Positions 7,933 to 15,394 of a stretch of 64,000 nucleotides of DNA are shown piece after piece. Made by a program: the position numbers and the translations under genes. Below the pieces are notes generated by a model, which was given only the letters and a program-made list of their open reading frames with translations, was not told the DNA's origin and did no database searches. This DNA comes from an uncultured Oscillospiraceae bacterium. Its GTDB lineage: Bacteria > Bacillota > Clostridia > Oscillospirales > Acutalibacteraceae. The stretch lies in NCBI GenBank assembly GCA_902492045.1, contig CABUKB010000006.1:36579-100578 (forward strand), given 5' to 3'. Position 1 is the first letter of the stretch. Each line of letters begins with the position of its first letter.

Positions 7933-8041
7933 GTTTTGCAACTATGCACCTGTAATTATACTTATTTTGCTACCTCCTGTCAACCTGTTTTGCAACTGTT
8001 CATAAAATATTTTTAATTATTATTGCAAAACAGGTTGCAAA
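7933..8041. promoter_or_regulatory. Divergent operator/promoter region of the mobility module
   Basis: The leftward excisionase promoter is TTGACA (7983-7978) with TATAAT (7960-7955), spacer 17. A perfect 15-bp inverted repeat, CAACCTGTTTTGCAA at 7981-7995 and its complement at 8023-8037, places one arm on the leftward -35 and the other on the rightward repressor -35. Further copies of the GTTTTGCAAC motif lie at 7933-7942 and, inverted, at 8034-8041. The arrangement suggests that one dimeric repressor controls both directions; the XRE protein next door is the likely binder. Confidence 0.75.
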
Positions 8042-8063
8042 GTGAGTTTATATGTGCTATAAT
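8035..8063 (+). promoter_or_regulatory. Promoter of the XRE repressor gene
   Basis: TTGCAA at 8035-8040 and TATAAT at 8058-8063 are separated by 17 bases. The -35 box overlaps an operator arm, consistent with autorepression. Confidence 0.75.
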
Positions 8064-8087
8064 AATACCCGTTAGGAGGTGAAAACC

Positions 8088-8753
8088 TTGAAAGACAAAA
8101 TCACATTCACCGCAAAACAAGTCGGCGAACGGGTAAAAGAACGCCGAACGGAGTTAAACTTAACAATGCCCGAACTCGGCAAGCGTATCGGCGTAAACAA
8201 ATCCACCATTCAGCGGTATGAAGCAGACGGCGTTGACCCGAAGCGTACTATGATTATCAACGGTCTTGCCGATGCGCTGCTTACCACTCCCGAATGGCTG
8301 ACAGGGCTTTCCGAGGAAAAGGAATATGATGCCCGCACGCTCTGCCAAAAGGACATTGAGGAGCATATCAAAAAGTACCTTGATACGGTTTCCTCCACGG
8401 TCAGCGGAGAGCCGCACCAGCAGCTTCTTACCACCTTCCTCGGCAAGATGATTGACCTGTACTCGGTGCTGTGCCACTACTTTGCCAACGCTATGGCGGA
8501 GGTTGACCGTGTGGCGGAGGACGAGGGCTTGAAGCAGTCGATTATGCGGTATGCGATTGAGGTGGGCGCAATCGAAGAACGGGTCTACCGCAAAGAAATG
8601 GAAATACCTATCGAAGATATGAAGCGTTTTTTAGACGGAATTTTACATATCTACGATGAGGGACGCACCAAAGTATCTATGGGCGACCTCTTCGGGATAG
8701 TGACGGAAGCCGAAAACAGGCTTGCCGAAAAAGAAAATTCCGTGGCACCTTGA
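8088..8753 (+). CDS. XRE-family repressor of the mobile element
   Basis: The protein is about 221 aa. Residues 11-70 form a helix-turn-helix of the phage-repressor type: VKERRTELNLTMPELGKRIGVNKSTIQRYE in outline, with NKSTIQRYE as the recognition helix. The C-terminal 130 residues are helical with no recognised protease or ligand domain. AGGAGG at 8074-8079 sits 8 bases before TTG 8088, which is preferred to the in-frame GTG at 8079 that overlaps the Shine-Dalgarno. It lies between excisionase and integrase and divergent from the excisionase, a position usual for the master repressor of an integrative element. Repeated operators surround its promoter and one also precedes the relaxase. Confidence 0.85.
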   Translation: MKDKITFTAKQVGERVKERRTELNLTMPELGKRIGVNKSTIQRYEADGVDPKRTMIINGLADALLTTPEWLTGLSEEKEYDARTLCQKDIEEHIKKYLDTVSSTVSGEPHQQLLTTFLGKMIDLYSVLCHYFANAMAEVDRVAEDEGLKQSIMRYAIEVGAIEERVYRKEMEIPIEDMKRFLDGILHIYDEGRTKVSMGDLFGIVTEAENRLAEKENSVAP

Positions 8754-8861
8754 CAAAAAAATATGCCGATTGAAACCAACCGGCAAAAGTGACATTCTTT
8801 ACTTTACGCACACCATATGTCACAGTCCCGATTGCCACGGATAGAAAGGAGTTTTTTATCT

Positions 8862-10160
8862 ATGGCAAAAGGTTCTGTAAGAAAGAAAGGCAAAAAGTGG
8901 TATGGTCGCTTTTACATTGAAGATGAAAGCGGAAAAAAGGTGCAAAAGGAGTTTGTAGGGACAGAAAGCAAGTCTGAAACAGAAGCCCTGCTCAGAAAGG
9001 CAATCGCTGATTATGAGGAAAAGAAGTTTGTTGCAAAGGCTGAAAACGCAACAGTTGGTATGCTGTTGGATATGTGGGTGGAGGAAGAACTGAAACCCGG
9101 CAATTTAAGCAACGGTACGGTAATGGCATATCAGGGAACGGTCAACCGTATCAAGCAGCACCCTATCGCTAACCGTAAGCTGAAAACCGTTACCGCCGAC
9201 CATTTACAGGCGTATATGGACTATCTCAGTTTCGGCGGGACAAATCCCGACGGTACGACTGCAAAGGCTCTCAGCAAGGGGTATTTACGGTTATTTTCGG
9301 CTGTGTTACAAGGGGCGTTCCGTTTTGCGGTATTCCCGAAGCGGATGATTACCTTTAACCCTATGCAGTATGTGGTATGGCGAGGAAAAAAGGAAGAATA
9401 TGAACTGTTCTCGGACGGGGACGGAGAAACCGCTTCTACACCAACGCTCAGCTATGAACAGTATCAACGGTTAGAGGACTTTCTGAAAAAGAAAGATAAT
9501 CCTGCACTTCTTCCCATACAGATAGCCTATTATACAGGCTTACGTATCGGTGAGGTTTGCGCCTTGACTTGGCAGGACATAAATCTTGAGGAACAATATC
9601 TCACGGTACGCCGCAGTATGCGCTACAACGGGGCAAGGCACAAGACTGAGATAGGGGCAACAAAGCGAAAGAAAATCCGCACCGTTGATTTTTGCGATAC
9701 GCTGGCGGCAATCCTGCGGACAGCAAAAACCGAACAGCACAAAAACCGCTTCCGATATGGAGAACTTTACAGCCTCAACTACTACAAAGAGGTCAAGGAA
9801 AAAGACCGCACCTATTACGAGGTTTACAGCCTGCCGAGAACGGAAGAAATCCCCGATGACTACAAGGAAATCTCCTTTGTCTGCCTCAGACCTGACGGAG
9901 CATATGAAGCACCGAGTACGGTGGGGATTATGTGCAGGACGGCAAGTAAAAAGGTCGAGGGGTTAGAGGGCTTCCATTTCCACCAGCTTCGGCACACATT
10001 TACAAGCAATCTGCTCTCGAACGGGGCAGCACCGAAGGATGTGCAGGAGCTTCTCGGACACGCCGATGTAAGTACCACGATGAACATTTACGCTCACGCT
10101 ACAAGGGAAGCGAAGCGCAGTTCCGCAAGGCTGCTGGATAAAGTAGTCGGCGGGGCATAA
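8862..10160 (+). CDS. int: Tyrosine-type site-specific integrase
   Basis: This 432-aa recombinase has three regions. The N-terminal arm-binding domain begins MAKGSVRKKGKKWYGRFY, a core-binding SAM-like domain spans about residues 60-160, and the catalytic domain has Arg in YTGLRIGEV, the HQLRH box, LLGHADVSTT and the nucleophile Tyr in NIYAHAT. All catalytic residues appear present, so it should be active. GAAAGGAG precedes ATG 8862; the in-frame ATG upstream at 8817 has no ribosome site. A strong terminator follows directly. The protein ends in DKVVGGA and lacks the HxLGTK-type tail encoded by the repeat blocks downstream, so it does not appear to be the parent integrase of those repeats. 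Confidence 0.93.
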   Translation: MAKGSVRKKGKKWYGRFYIEDESGKKVQKEFVGTESKSETEALLRKAIADYEEKKFVAKAENATVGMLLDMWVEEELKPGNLSNGTVMAYQGTVNRIKQHPIANRKLKTVTADHLQAYMDYLSFGGTNPDGTTAKALSKGYLRLFSAVLQGAFRFAVFPKRMITFNPMQYVVWRGKKEEYELFSDGDGETASTPTLSYEQYQRLEDFLKKKDNPALLPIQIAYYTGLRIGEVCALTWQDINLEEQYLTVRRSMRYNGARHKTEIGATKRKKIRTVDFCDTLAAILRTAKTEQHKNRFRYGELYSLNYYKEVKEKDRTYYEVYSLPRTEEIPDDYKEISFVCLRPDGAYEAPSTVGIMCRTASKKVEGLEGFHFHQLRHTFTSNLLSNGAAPKDVQELLGHADVSTTMNIYAHATREAKRSSARLLDKVVGGA

Positions 10161-10163
10161 AAA

Positions 10164-10203
10164 TTTCCCTTGTTTCGGCTTGTAAGGGCAAAAACAAGGG
10201 AAA
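10164..10203 (+). terminator. Terminator after the integrase gene
   Basis: A perfect 12-bp stem, TTTCCCTTGTTT (10164-10175) with AAACAAGGGAAA (10192-10203), begins 3 bases after the integrase stop. Confidence 0.75.
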
Positions 10204-10314
10204 ATACATAAGGTTGGAATACAAAACAGGCGTAAAGCCTTGAAGACAAAGGACTTTTAGAGGGTTAGATAGATAAATCGGAATTTTGTTAAGAAGCGGA
10301 GGTGTCAAAACGGA

Positions 10315-10979
10315 ATGTTAAAAGCGCTGTTTATAGATTTTTATGGAACTGTCGTACATGAAGATGGAGAAGTAACTAAACAGGTATCGCAGGAAATATA
10401 TAATACAGGGGAAGTGTCCGATAAATCAGAAATAGGTGCATATTGGTGGAATGAGTTTCAAAAAGCATTTAATTCAGCTTATGGAGACAGATTTGAAACG
10501 CAACGAAAATTAGAATATCAGTCATTGAAGAAAACAATAGAGTATTTCAAGTCAACTGCCAATGCACAAGAATTAAGTGACTTGATGTTTGCACATTGGA
10601 TAAAGCCACCCATTTTGAGGAATCAAAGCAGTTTTTTGAAATGTGTCCAGTACCAATTTACATTGTATCTAATATCGATAGGGACGATATTTTGAAAGCA
10701 ATAGAATATCATGGATTGAATCCTGCTGGCATATTTACAAGTGAAGATGCAAAATCATATAAACCAAGAAAAGAACTTTTTGAGTTTGCACTAAATAGTA
10801 CGGGATTGTCTGTTGAGCAAGTGGTACATATTGGTGATTCATTGAGTAGTGATGTTAAAGGGGCTTCGACGATTGGAATAGGTGTGATATGGATAAATCG
10901 TAGTAAAAAGGAAATTCCAAACGGAGTTATTACTGTTGAAAATTTATTAGAGGTATATAATACAGATTATTTCAAATGA
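10315..10979 (+). pseudogene. HAD-IA family hydrolase, split by a frameshift
   Basis: Two overlapping frames together make one HAD phosphatase. The first half has motif I (FIDFYGTVV). The second half, in the +1 frame, has motif II (VSNIDRDD), the motif III lysine (SYKPRKELF) and motif IV (HIGDSLSSDVKGA). The natural reading passes from KPPIF into EESKQFFE, and the break lies in the T run at 10613-10616, where one T appears to be missing. This is either a real inactivating deletion or a read error in a short homopolymer. The gene is AT-rich and follows the integrase terminator with its own GGAGG. It is the first single gene of the repeat-separated array. Confidence 0.8.
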
Positions 10980-11075
10980 ATATGGTTATTAGTAAGTACG
11001 AACACTTGAAAATTCCAGTTTGTGTAAGGGTTTGGGATTTGACCAACAAGCAAAAATCTCTCTTTCTATCGACGA

Positions 11076-11280
11076 GAACGAGTGATTTTTACGGAAAGGG
11101 TACCCCTTTCCTATGCTTGCTACGCTACGGAACTTTTCACAAAGAAACGGAAGGGAAAGGATAACCTGAACAGATAGTTTTACCCTTTGAAATGTTACGC
11201 AGTTAAAGGATATTTTTGAGCAAAAGGGTATAAACACTTTACTCTATCAGGTTTAATACCTTTCCTGCAAGGCTTATTGA
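11076..11280. repeat. Right-block repeat R1, copy A
   Basis: This AT-rich block matches 12350-12561 along nearly its whole length and matches 62085-62130 in its first part. Its core holds a hairpin with an 8-bp perfect stem (GGAAAGGG, loop TAC, CCCTTTCC at 11093-11111), then CTATGCTTGCTAC and GGAACTTTT. It ends with AAGGCTTATTGA (11269-11280), shared with copy B. A short open frame at 10976-11164 runs into it but is not convincing as a gene. The block follows the HAD gene, as copies B and C follow their own genes. Confidence 0.8.
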
Positions 11281-11439
11281 GGCTCTAATGCTAAACATAG
11301 AGAAAATATCATCTTCTGTATTTGATTTTCGTTTTTGTATTTGACGCCTTTTTGCCGCCCGCGCTTACAAAACGAATTTATATGGAGTTACGGCAGGATA
11401 TATAGAGATACGGGGAAACCCCTATAAATCGGGGCTTTT

Positions 11440-11504
11440 TCCTCACTTCTATAAACACTTGCAAGAAGTTATAAGGCTATTTTCGTCTATAAAATCAATA
11501 AAAT
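11440..11504. repeat. Right-end sequence R3, copy A, fused to a left end
   Basis: GCAAGAAGTTATAAGGC is followed by CGTCTATAAAATCAATAAAA. It matches 12729-12765 and 14309-14354. Here the end runs directly into AATAGTATTTGAT, the left end of the next unit. The junction core is ATAAAAT (11498-11504), compared with ATAAAAAAT at the other ends. A direct right-end to left-end join is what tandem site-specific integration would leave. Confidence 0.7.
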
Positions 11505-11660
11505 AGTATTTGATTTTGTATTATCAAAAAGGCTTTGAACTGTGAAAGCCTATGTAAATACTGACTTTTACAGAGATGTAGATGCCTGAAATAGCAATGA
11601 TTTTTGCTGTCTTGGTGCCCAAATGGTGCCTGAATTCCCTGTGGCGTTATAAAACTAATT
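11498..11660 (-). repeat. Left-block repeat R2, copy A (integrase-tail remnant)
   Basis: This block is similar to 61246-61410. Read on the minus strand, both copies encode an alignable peptide. Copy A gives HHLGTKTAKIIAIS and then VKVSIYIGFHSSKPF before a stop; copy B gives HYLGTKREEILIVL, KKVSMYSDFHSLRPF. Conservation at the amino-acid level suggests a former coding end, resembling tails of clostridial tyrosine integrases. The left boundary carries the ATAAAAT core. No catalytic domain remains. Confidence 0.65.
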
Positions 11661-11687
11661 AGAAGTTGCAGAGGAGTTAATATCAAG

Positions 11688-12305
11688 ATGAATAATAGAC
11701 ATTTGTTTTTAACATCATCTGGTCTATCAGATAGAACGAAAAAAATGTTTGCTGATATTATTAAAAAGAGCCTAAAGGAAATAAGAATACTATATATTCC
11801 AACGGCAGGATATGAAACAGATAGTGCAAGGGAAGGATTTGCTGTATGCTTGGATGAACTTGCGAAAATGGGGATTAGGTATGATAATATTTTAATTTAT
11901 AACTTAGAATTACTTCTTTCTAAAGAGTATAAGAGAACATATTCAGCGCATATCGGTAATCCGGCAATGGTTTCCAGATTGTTGACTATTGAGGAATTGA
12001 GCGCATTTGATGCTGTTTTTGTTAGTGGCGGAGACAGCACAGTTCTTTGTCGGGAAATGGTTAGAACAGGCTTTGACGAAGTATTAAAAAGAGCAATTGA
12101 TGATGGACTTGTATATGTTGGAATTAGTGCGGGAAGCATGTATGCTGCAGGAAATTTAGACAATGGTTTGCATATTATTTTGAATCCCGTAATTCCACAT
12201 TGGAGCGGCCAGAAGGCAACTGAAATAACCAATTTGTCAGCTGAAATATATTTGTCTGACGGACAAGCACTTTATGTTGAAAATGATGAAATAAGATTGA
12301 TATAA
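11688..12305 (+). CDS. Peptidase E-like (family S51) protein
   Basis: This 205-aa protein has the class I glutamine-amidotransferase-like fold of peptidase E. It starts NRHLFLTSSGLS, has IRILYIPTA, the VFVSGGDSTVL turn, and the nucleophile elbow GISAGSM with Ser as the probable nucleophile. It keeps ILNPVIPHW downstream. Known relatives are aspartyl dipeptidases or cyanophycinase-like enzymes; the substrate here is not defined. Its AT-rich composition differs from the chromosome. GAGGAG lies ahead of the ATG. It lies between an R2 block and an R1 block, the same order as the kinase gene at 61.5 kb. Confidence 0.8.
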   Translation: MNNRHLFLTSSGLSDRTKKMFADIIKKSLKEIRILYIPTAGYETDSAREGFAVCLDELAKMGIRYDNILIYNLELLLSKEYKRTYSAHIGNPAMVSRLLTIEELSAFDAVFVSGGDSTVLCREMVRTGFDEVLKRAIDDGLVYVGISAGSMYAAGNLDNGLHIILNPVIPHWSGQKATEITNLSAEIYLSDGQALYVENDEIRLI

Positions 12306-12349
12306 AATATTTCCAACAATTGAAAAGCCTTCTTGCTACCACAGAGAAT

Positions 12350-12561
12350 AATGTGTGATTTTTACGAAAAGGGTACCCCTTTCCTATGCTTGCTACGGAA
12401 CTTTTCGCAAGGGAATGGAAGAGAAAGGATAATCTAAACGGGAGGGCGTTTTCTTTGAAATGCTACGTAATTAAAAGTGTATTCTTTCTGAAAGGGCATA
12501 AATGCCTATCGCTATCGGTTTGATTCCTGTAAAAACTTTGTTTATTTATAAGGCTTATTGA
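12350..12561. repeat. Right-block repeat R1, copy B
   Basis: This is colinear with copy A (11076-11280). It has GTGATTTTTACG, a hairpin of arms AAAGGG/CCCTTT around TAC (12368-12382), CTATGCTTGCTACGGAACTTTT, a TTTGAAATG segment and the terminal AAGGCTTATTGA (12550-12561). It follows the peptidase E-like gene by about 45 bases. Confidence 0.8.
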
Positions 12562-12595
12562 ACCCCTAACATAGTGGTATAAAAACAAGGTATCC

Positions 12596-12765
12596 CTAAA
12601 ATGACTTTTCGGGCGTGATAACACAATCCTTCACTGTCTTGTTCATGGTGCTAAAATGGTACCCAACTTTACAAAGCCAACCTATGCGGAAATATGGGAA
12701 GATACAAGCAGCTATGGGAGAACCCATGCAAGAAGTTATAAGACGATTTTTGTCTATAATATTTC
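12596..12765. repeat. Degenerate R2 remnant followed by R3, copy B
   Basis: The part at 12596-12680 carries CTGTCTTG, GGTGCTAAAATGGTACCCA and, on the minus strand, YHFSTMNKTVK, a weak match to the integrase-tail peptide. It is followed by GCAAGAAGTTATAAGACG and GTCTATAAT (12729-12758), a copy of the R3 end that stops matching before the AATCAATAAAAAAT core. This unit has apparently decayed. Confidence 0.5.
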
Positions 12766-12840
12766 CATACAAAGTGACAACTTGAAATATGTTTAATGGT
12801 TGAATTTCTGATAGGCGGTGAAGCAATTATGCCGTTTGTT

Positions 12841-12923
12841 CGAGGTAATTACTCGGTGCAGTTGTAAAATCTGGTAACAGGTTGCACCGAGGTTAAAAAC
12901 TTATGTTATCAGGTAACTGCACC
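12841..12923 (+). promoter_or_regulatory. Leader with mutually exclusive hairpins before the methyltransferase gene
   Basis: CTCGGTGCA at 12852-12860 can pair perfectly with TGCACCGAG at 12883-12891. The overlapping GGTGCAGTT at 12855-12863 can pair perfectly with AACTGCACC at 12915-12923. CGAGGTAATTACTCG at 12841-12855 is itself nearly palindromic. The two main pairings cannot form together, the arrangement expected of an attenuator. It could equally be a protein-binding operator cluster. Confidence 0.45.
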
Positions 12924-12969
12924 CTATCGTAAAACATAAAATACCAATACGAAAAGGAGTAGTTATTCA

Positions 12970-13731
12970 ATGAATAAAGAACAGTTATTCAATGAATGGT
13001 TAGAAGAAGAAAAGGTTGCACATATTCATGGGTGGGATTTTTCTCATATACATGGAAAATACGAAGCAGAAAACGATTTGCCCTGGGATTATCGTAACAT
13101 TATTCGTCACTATTTATTGCCTGAAATGAGGCTATTAGATATTGACACAGGTGGTGGCGAGTTTCTTCTTTCATTAAAACACCCTCTTGGTCATTTAAGT
13201 GCAACAGAAGCATACCCACCCAATGTCGAACTATGCAAAGAAAAATTACTTCCACTGGGGGTGGATTTTAGGGCGGCAGATGGATTGGCTAAACTTCCTT
13301 TTGATAATGAAACATTTGATATTGTAATAAATCGTCATGGAGCTTTCAACGAAAACGAAATATGGCGAGTATTAAAACCCAAAGGTATTTTTATCACTCA
13401 ACAGGTAGGGGCAGAAAATGATAGAGAACTTGTTGAACTATTATTAAACGAGGTCCCACCATTACCATTTCCGAAGCAATATTTGTATATAGTACAACAA
13501 GCATTTCAAGAAGTTGGTTTTACAACTCTTGAAGCAGAAGAAGTATATCGTCCAATTCAATTTTGGAATGTAGGTGCTCTCGTTTGGTTTGCACATATTA
13601 TTGAATGGGAATTCCCCAATTTTGATGTAGTAAAATGTTTGGCAAATTTATATCATGCACAAGAAGTGTTAGAAAAGAATGGAGTAATAGAGGGCAGAAT
13701 ACATAGATTTCTTTATGTAGCTCAAAAATAG
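12970..13731 (+). CDS. Class I SAM-dependent methyltransferase
   Basis: This 253-aa protein has motif I as LLDIDTGGGEFLL (residues 55-67), an acidic ribose-binding residue in ATEAYPPN, motif IV in FDIVINRHG, and a WRVLKPKGIFI strand typical of the fold. A long C-terminal part (YRPIQFWNVGALVWF onward) resembles predicted small-molecule methyltransferases found beside resistance genes. The substrate is unknown. AAAAGGAG lies before the ATG. A 15-bp direct repeat (AGTTATTCAATGAAT at 12961-12975 and 12983-12997) overlaps the start; the second ATG is out of frame. A leader with competing hairpins lies upstream, and the gene is AT-rich. Confidence 0.8.
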   Translation: MNKEQLFNEWLEEEKVAHIHGWDFSHIHGKYEAENDLPWDYRNIIRHYLLPEMRLLDIDTGGGEFLLSLKHPLGHLSATEAYPPNVELCKEKLLPLGVDFRAADGLAKLPFDNETFDIVINRHGAFNENEIWRVLKPKGIFITQQVGAENDRELVELLLNEVPPLPFPKQYLYIVQQAFQEVGFTTLEAEEVYRPIQFWNVGALVWFAHIIEWEFPNFDVVKCLANLYHAQEVLEKNGVIEGRIHRFLYVAQK

Positions 13732-13987
13732 GTTTATTGTATCTTGACAAATCGGGATTCTAATTGGTGCTGCCAAAAAGATTCTATCTGTGATGATTCT
13801 TGTGATGGCTGGATTATATGAGAACGTAAGCACTCGTTGTTTTCGCTTTCATTGTTGTTATTCAACACCAGGATAGCTTTATGATAGACAGGATTCATAG
13901 ATGGAGGCTATCCTACAAGCATACAAATCGGCAAATGTAAACTGACTGAGCAGAGCGAAGATGAATTTCATGCGGATGAGGAAGAAT

Positions 13988-14227
13988 ATGATTCGAGATG
14001 TTGAAAAAACGATCGGCAATTTAATTGATAAGGCGTCAACCGCCCAGATTTGTTATATTGATAATGAGGGATATCCGATCACAAAGGCAATGTTAAAACC
14101 GAGAGATAGGGAAGGCATCAAAACATTTTGGTTTTCAACGAATTCAAACAAAGTGAAATTATATACTGCGATAAAAGGAAGGTTCTATAGCAACTTGAAA
14201 TCAGAGGATTTTGATATCCAGCATTGA
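13988..14227 (+). pseudogene. Truncated pyridoxamine-phosphate-oxidase-like protein
   Basis: The first 60 residues (MIRDVEKTIGNLIDKAS, ICYIDNEGYPITKAML, REGIKTFWFSTN) match the N-terminal half of the pyridoxamine 5'-phosphate oxidase-like / general stress protein 26 family. These split-barrel flavin or heme proteins are normally about 140-160 aa. After NKVKLY the match stops, and the frame ends at 79 residues, so the barrel is incomplete. ATG 13988 has GAGGAAG before it and fits the family start; an in-frame ATG at 13961 is also open. It is probably a remnant in the decayed array. Confidence 0.6.
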
Positions 14228-14299
14228 GATAATTGGTTCGTTAGTATGTATACCAATCCTAATTGATAGAAAACTAATGGGGTAAGGGGTTTATATCTG

Positions 14300-14354
14300 G
14301 AAACACTTATAAAGCCTTATAAGACGATTATCATCTATGTAATCAATAAAAAAT
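14300..14354. repeat. Right-end sequence R3, copy C: right boundary of the array
   Basis: CACTTATAAAGCC, TTATAAGACGATTATCATC and TATGTAATCAATAAAAAAT lead to the 9-mer ATAAAAAAT at 14346-14354. Immediately afterwards the GC-rich chromosomal sequence with the argF-side terminator begins. The same 9-mer ends the cassette at 62222-62230. Confidence 0.7.
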
Positions 14355-14384
14355 ACGAGCCGCAGCCCGCAAGGGATTTTCAAA

Positions 14385-14425
14385 GGGCCGGCGCAAAAGG
14401 ATTTCTTTTGCGCCGGCCCTTTTTT
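14385..14425. terminator. Terminator between the array and argF
   Basis: A perfect 15-bp stem GGGCCGGCGCAAAAG (14385-14399) pairs with 14405-14419, followed on the plus strand by TTTTTT. Its T run suits rightward transcripts best; it may also stop the leftward arg operon. Confidence 0.8.
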
Positions 14426-14488
14426 CGCATCGGTACGCCGGTGTTTCCTCCCGGCTTTCAGTCGGAAAGAAAACCCCTATAAGCCCTC

Positions 14489-15394
14489 CTACTTCATCAG
14501 TGTGACCAGGACCGCCTTTTGCGCATGGAGACGGTTTTCCGCCTCGTCGAAGATCTCCTTCGCATGAGCTTCGAACACCTCGGCGGTGATTTCCTCCCCC
14601 CGGTGCGCGGGCAGACAGTGCTGTACCATGCAGCCGGGATTGGCGGCGGCCAGCAGGTCGTCGTTGACCTGATATCCCTGAAAAGCGGCGCGGCGTTTTT
14701 CCGCCTCCCCCTCTTGTCCCATAGAGGCCCATACGTCGGTGAATATCACATCGGCGCCCGCCGCCGCTTCCCGGCAGTCATCGGTCAGGGTGAAGGCGTC
14801 GCCGTAGCCGGCGGCGAATTCCAGCACCTCTTTTGCAGGCTCATATCCGCCGGGACAGGCCGCAGCCACTTGCATGCCGGTCTTGAGCCCGCCCACGATC
14901 AGGGAGTTCGCCATGTTGTTGCCATCCCCGATATAGGCCATCTTCAGCCCTTCCAGAATCCCTTTATGTTCCCGCACCGTCATCAGGTCGGCGAGCACCT
15001 GGCAAGGATGGCAGAAATCGGTCAGTCCGTTGATGACCGGGATGCTTCCCACCCGGGCAAGGGTCTCCACCTCTTTCTGGTCAAAGGTACGGATCATAAT
15101 CCCATCCAGGTAACGGGACAGCACCCGTGCGGTATCTTCGACCGGCTCGCCCCGCCCGATCTGGAGATCATGGGAGGAAAGGAACAAGCCATATCCCCCG
15201 AGCTGATAGATCCCGGTTTCAAAGGAGACCCGTGTGCGGGTGGATGCCTTCTGGAAGATCATGCCCAGGGTCTTTCCCGCCAGCAGAGGATGGCGAATAC
15301 CGTGCCTCAACTCGTATTTGAGCTGATCCGCAAGATTGAGGATGCCGGTGATATCCTCCTTTGAAAGGTCCAACAGCTTGAGAAGATGTTTCAT
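14489..15394 (-). CDS. argF: Ornithine carbamoyltransferase
   Basis: This 301-aa enzyme makes citrulline from ornithine and carbamoyl phosphate in the cytoplasm. STRTRVSFE (residues 51-59) binds carbamoyl phosphate, HPCQ (129-132) and DVWASMGQE (220-228) line the ornithine site, and HCLPAHRGEE (259-268) carries the catalytic cysteine. Length and motifs are standard. It is the last gene of the leftward arginine operon. A 179-base AT-richer gap separates it from argD, so it may also have its own promoter, although none is clear. AAAGGAG lies before the ATG. Confidence 0.95.
   Translation of the reverse strand: MKHLLKLLDLSKEDITGILNLADQLKYELRHGIRHPLLAGKTLGMIFQKASTRTRVSFETGIYQLGGYGLFLSSHDLQIGRGEPVEDTARVLSRYLDGIMIRTFDQKEVETLARVGSIPVINGLTDFCHPCQVLADLMTVREHKGILEGLKMAYIGDGNNMANSLIVGGLKTGMQVAAACPGGYEPAKEVLEFAAGYGDAFTLTDDCREAAAGADVIFTDVWASMGQEGEAEKRRAAFQGYQVNDDLLAAANPGCMVQHCLPAHRGEEITAEVFEAHAKEIFDEAENRLHAQKAVLVTLMK

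Larger units (their letters stand above)
1..10203. mobile_element. Integrative mobilizable element (left end outside window)
   Basis: A TnpV remnant, cargo operon, MobA/MobL relaxase with oriT-like block, excisionase, XRE repressor and tyrosine integrase are all present. They share a lower GC content than the region after 14.4 kb. No conjugation channel genes are seen. The right attachment site was not identified; the integrase terminator at 10203 is used as a nominal end. Confidence 0.7.
10315..14354. mobile_element. Array of single-gene cassettes or decayed integrative elements
   Basis: Four AT-rich genes lie in one orientation, separated by blocks in the order gene-R1-R3/R2-gene-R1-R2/R3-gene-partial gene-R3. 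The blocks recur at 61.2-62.2 kb around a different gene. The left limit is unclear because no R2 block is visible between the integrase terminator and the HAD gene. The right limit is the 9-mer at 14346-14354. Confidence 0.55.

Noticed and set aside
8862..10160. The intact integrase as source of the R2 tails
   Set aside because: Its C-terminus (DKVVGGA) has no similarity to the HxLGTK...FHSxKPF tail, so a different integrase is implied.
10976..11164. 62-codon frame after the HAD gene
   Set aside because: It runs into the R1 repeat, its equivalent is not kept open in the other R1 copies, and it has no ribosome site.
10315..14354. Classical integron cassettes (attC sites)
   Set aside because: The repeats lack the attC core pairs (RYYYAAC/GTTRRRY) and no IntI-type integrase is present. 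The integrase at 8862-10160 is of the integrative-element type.
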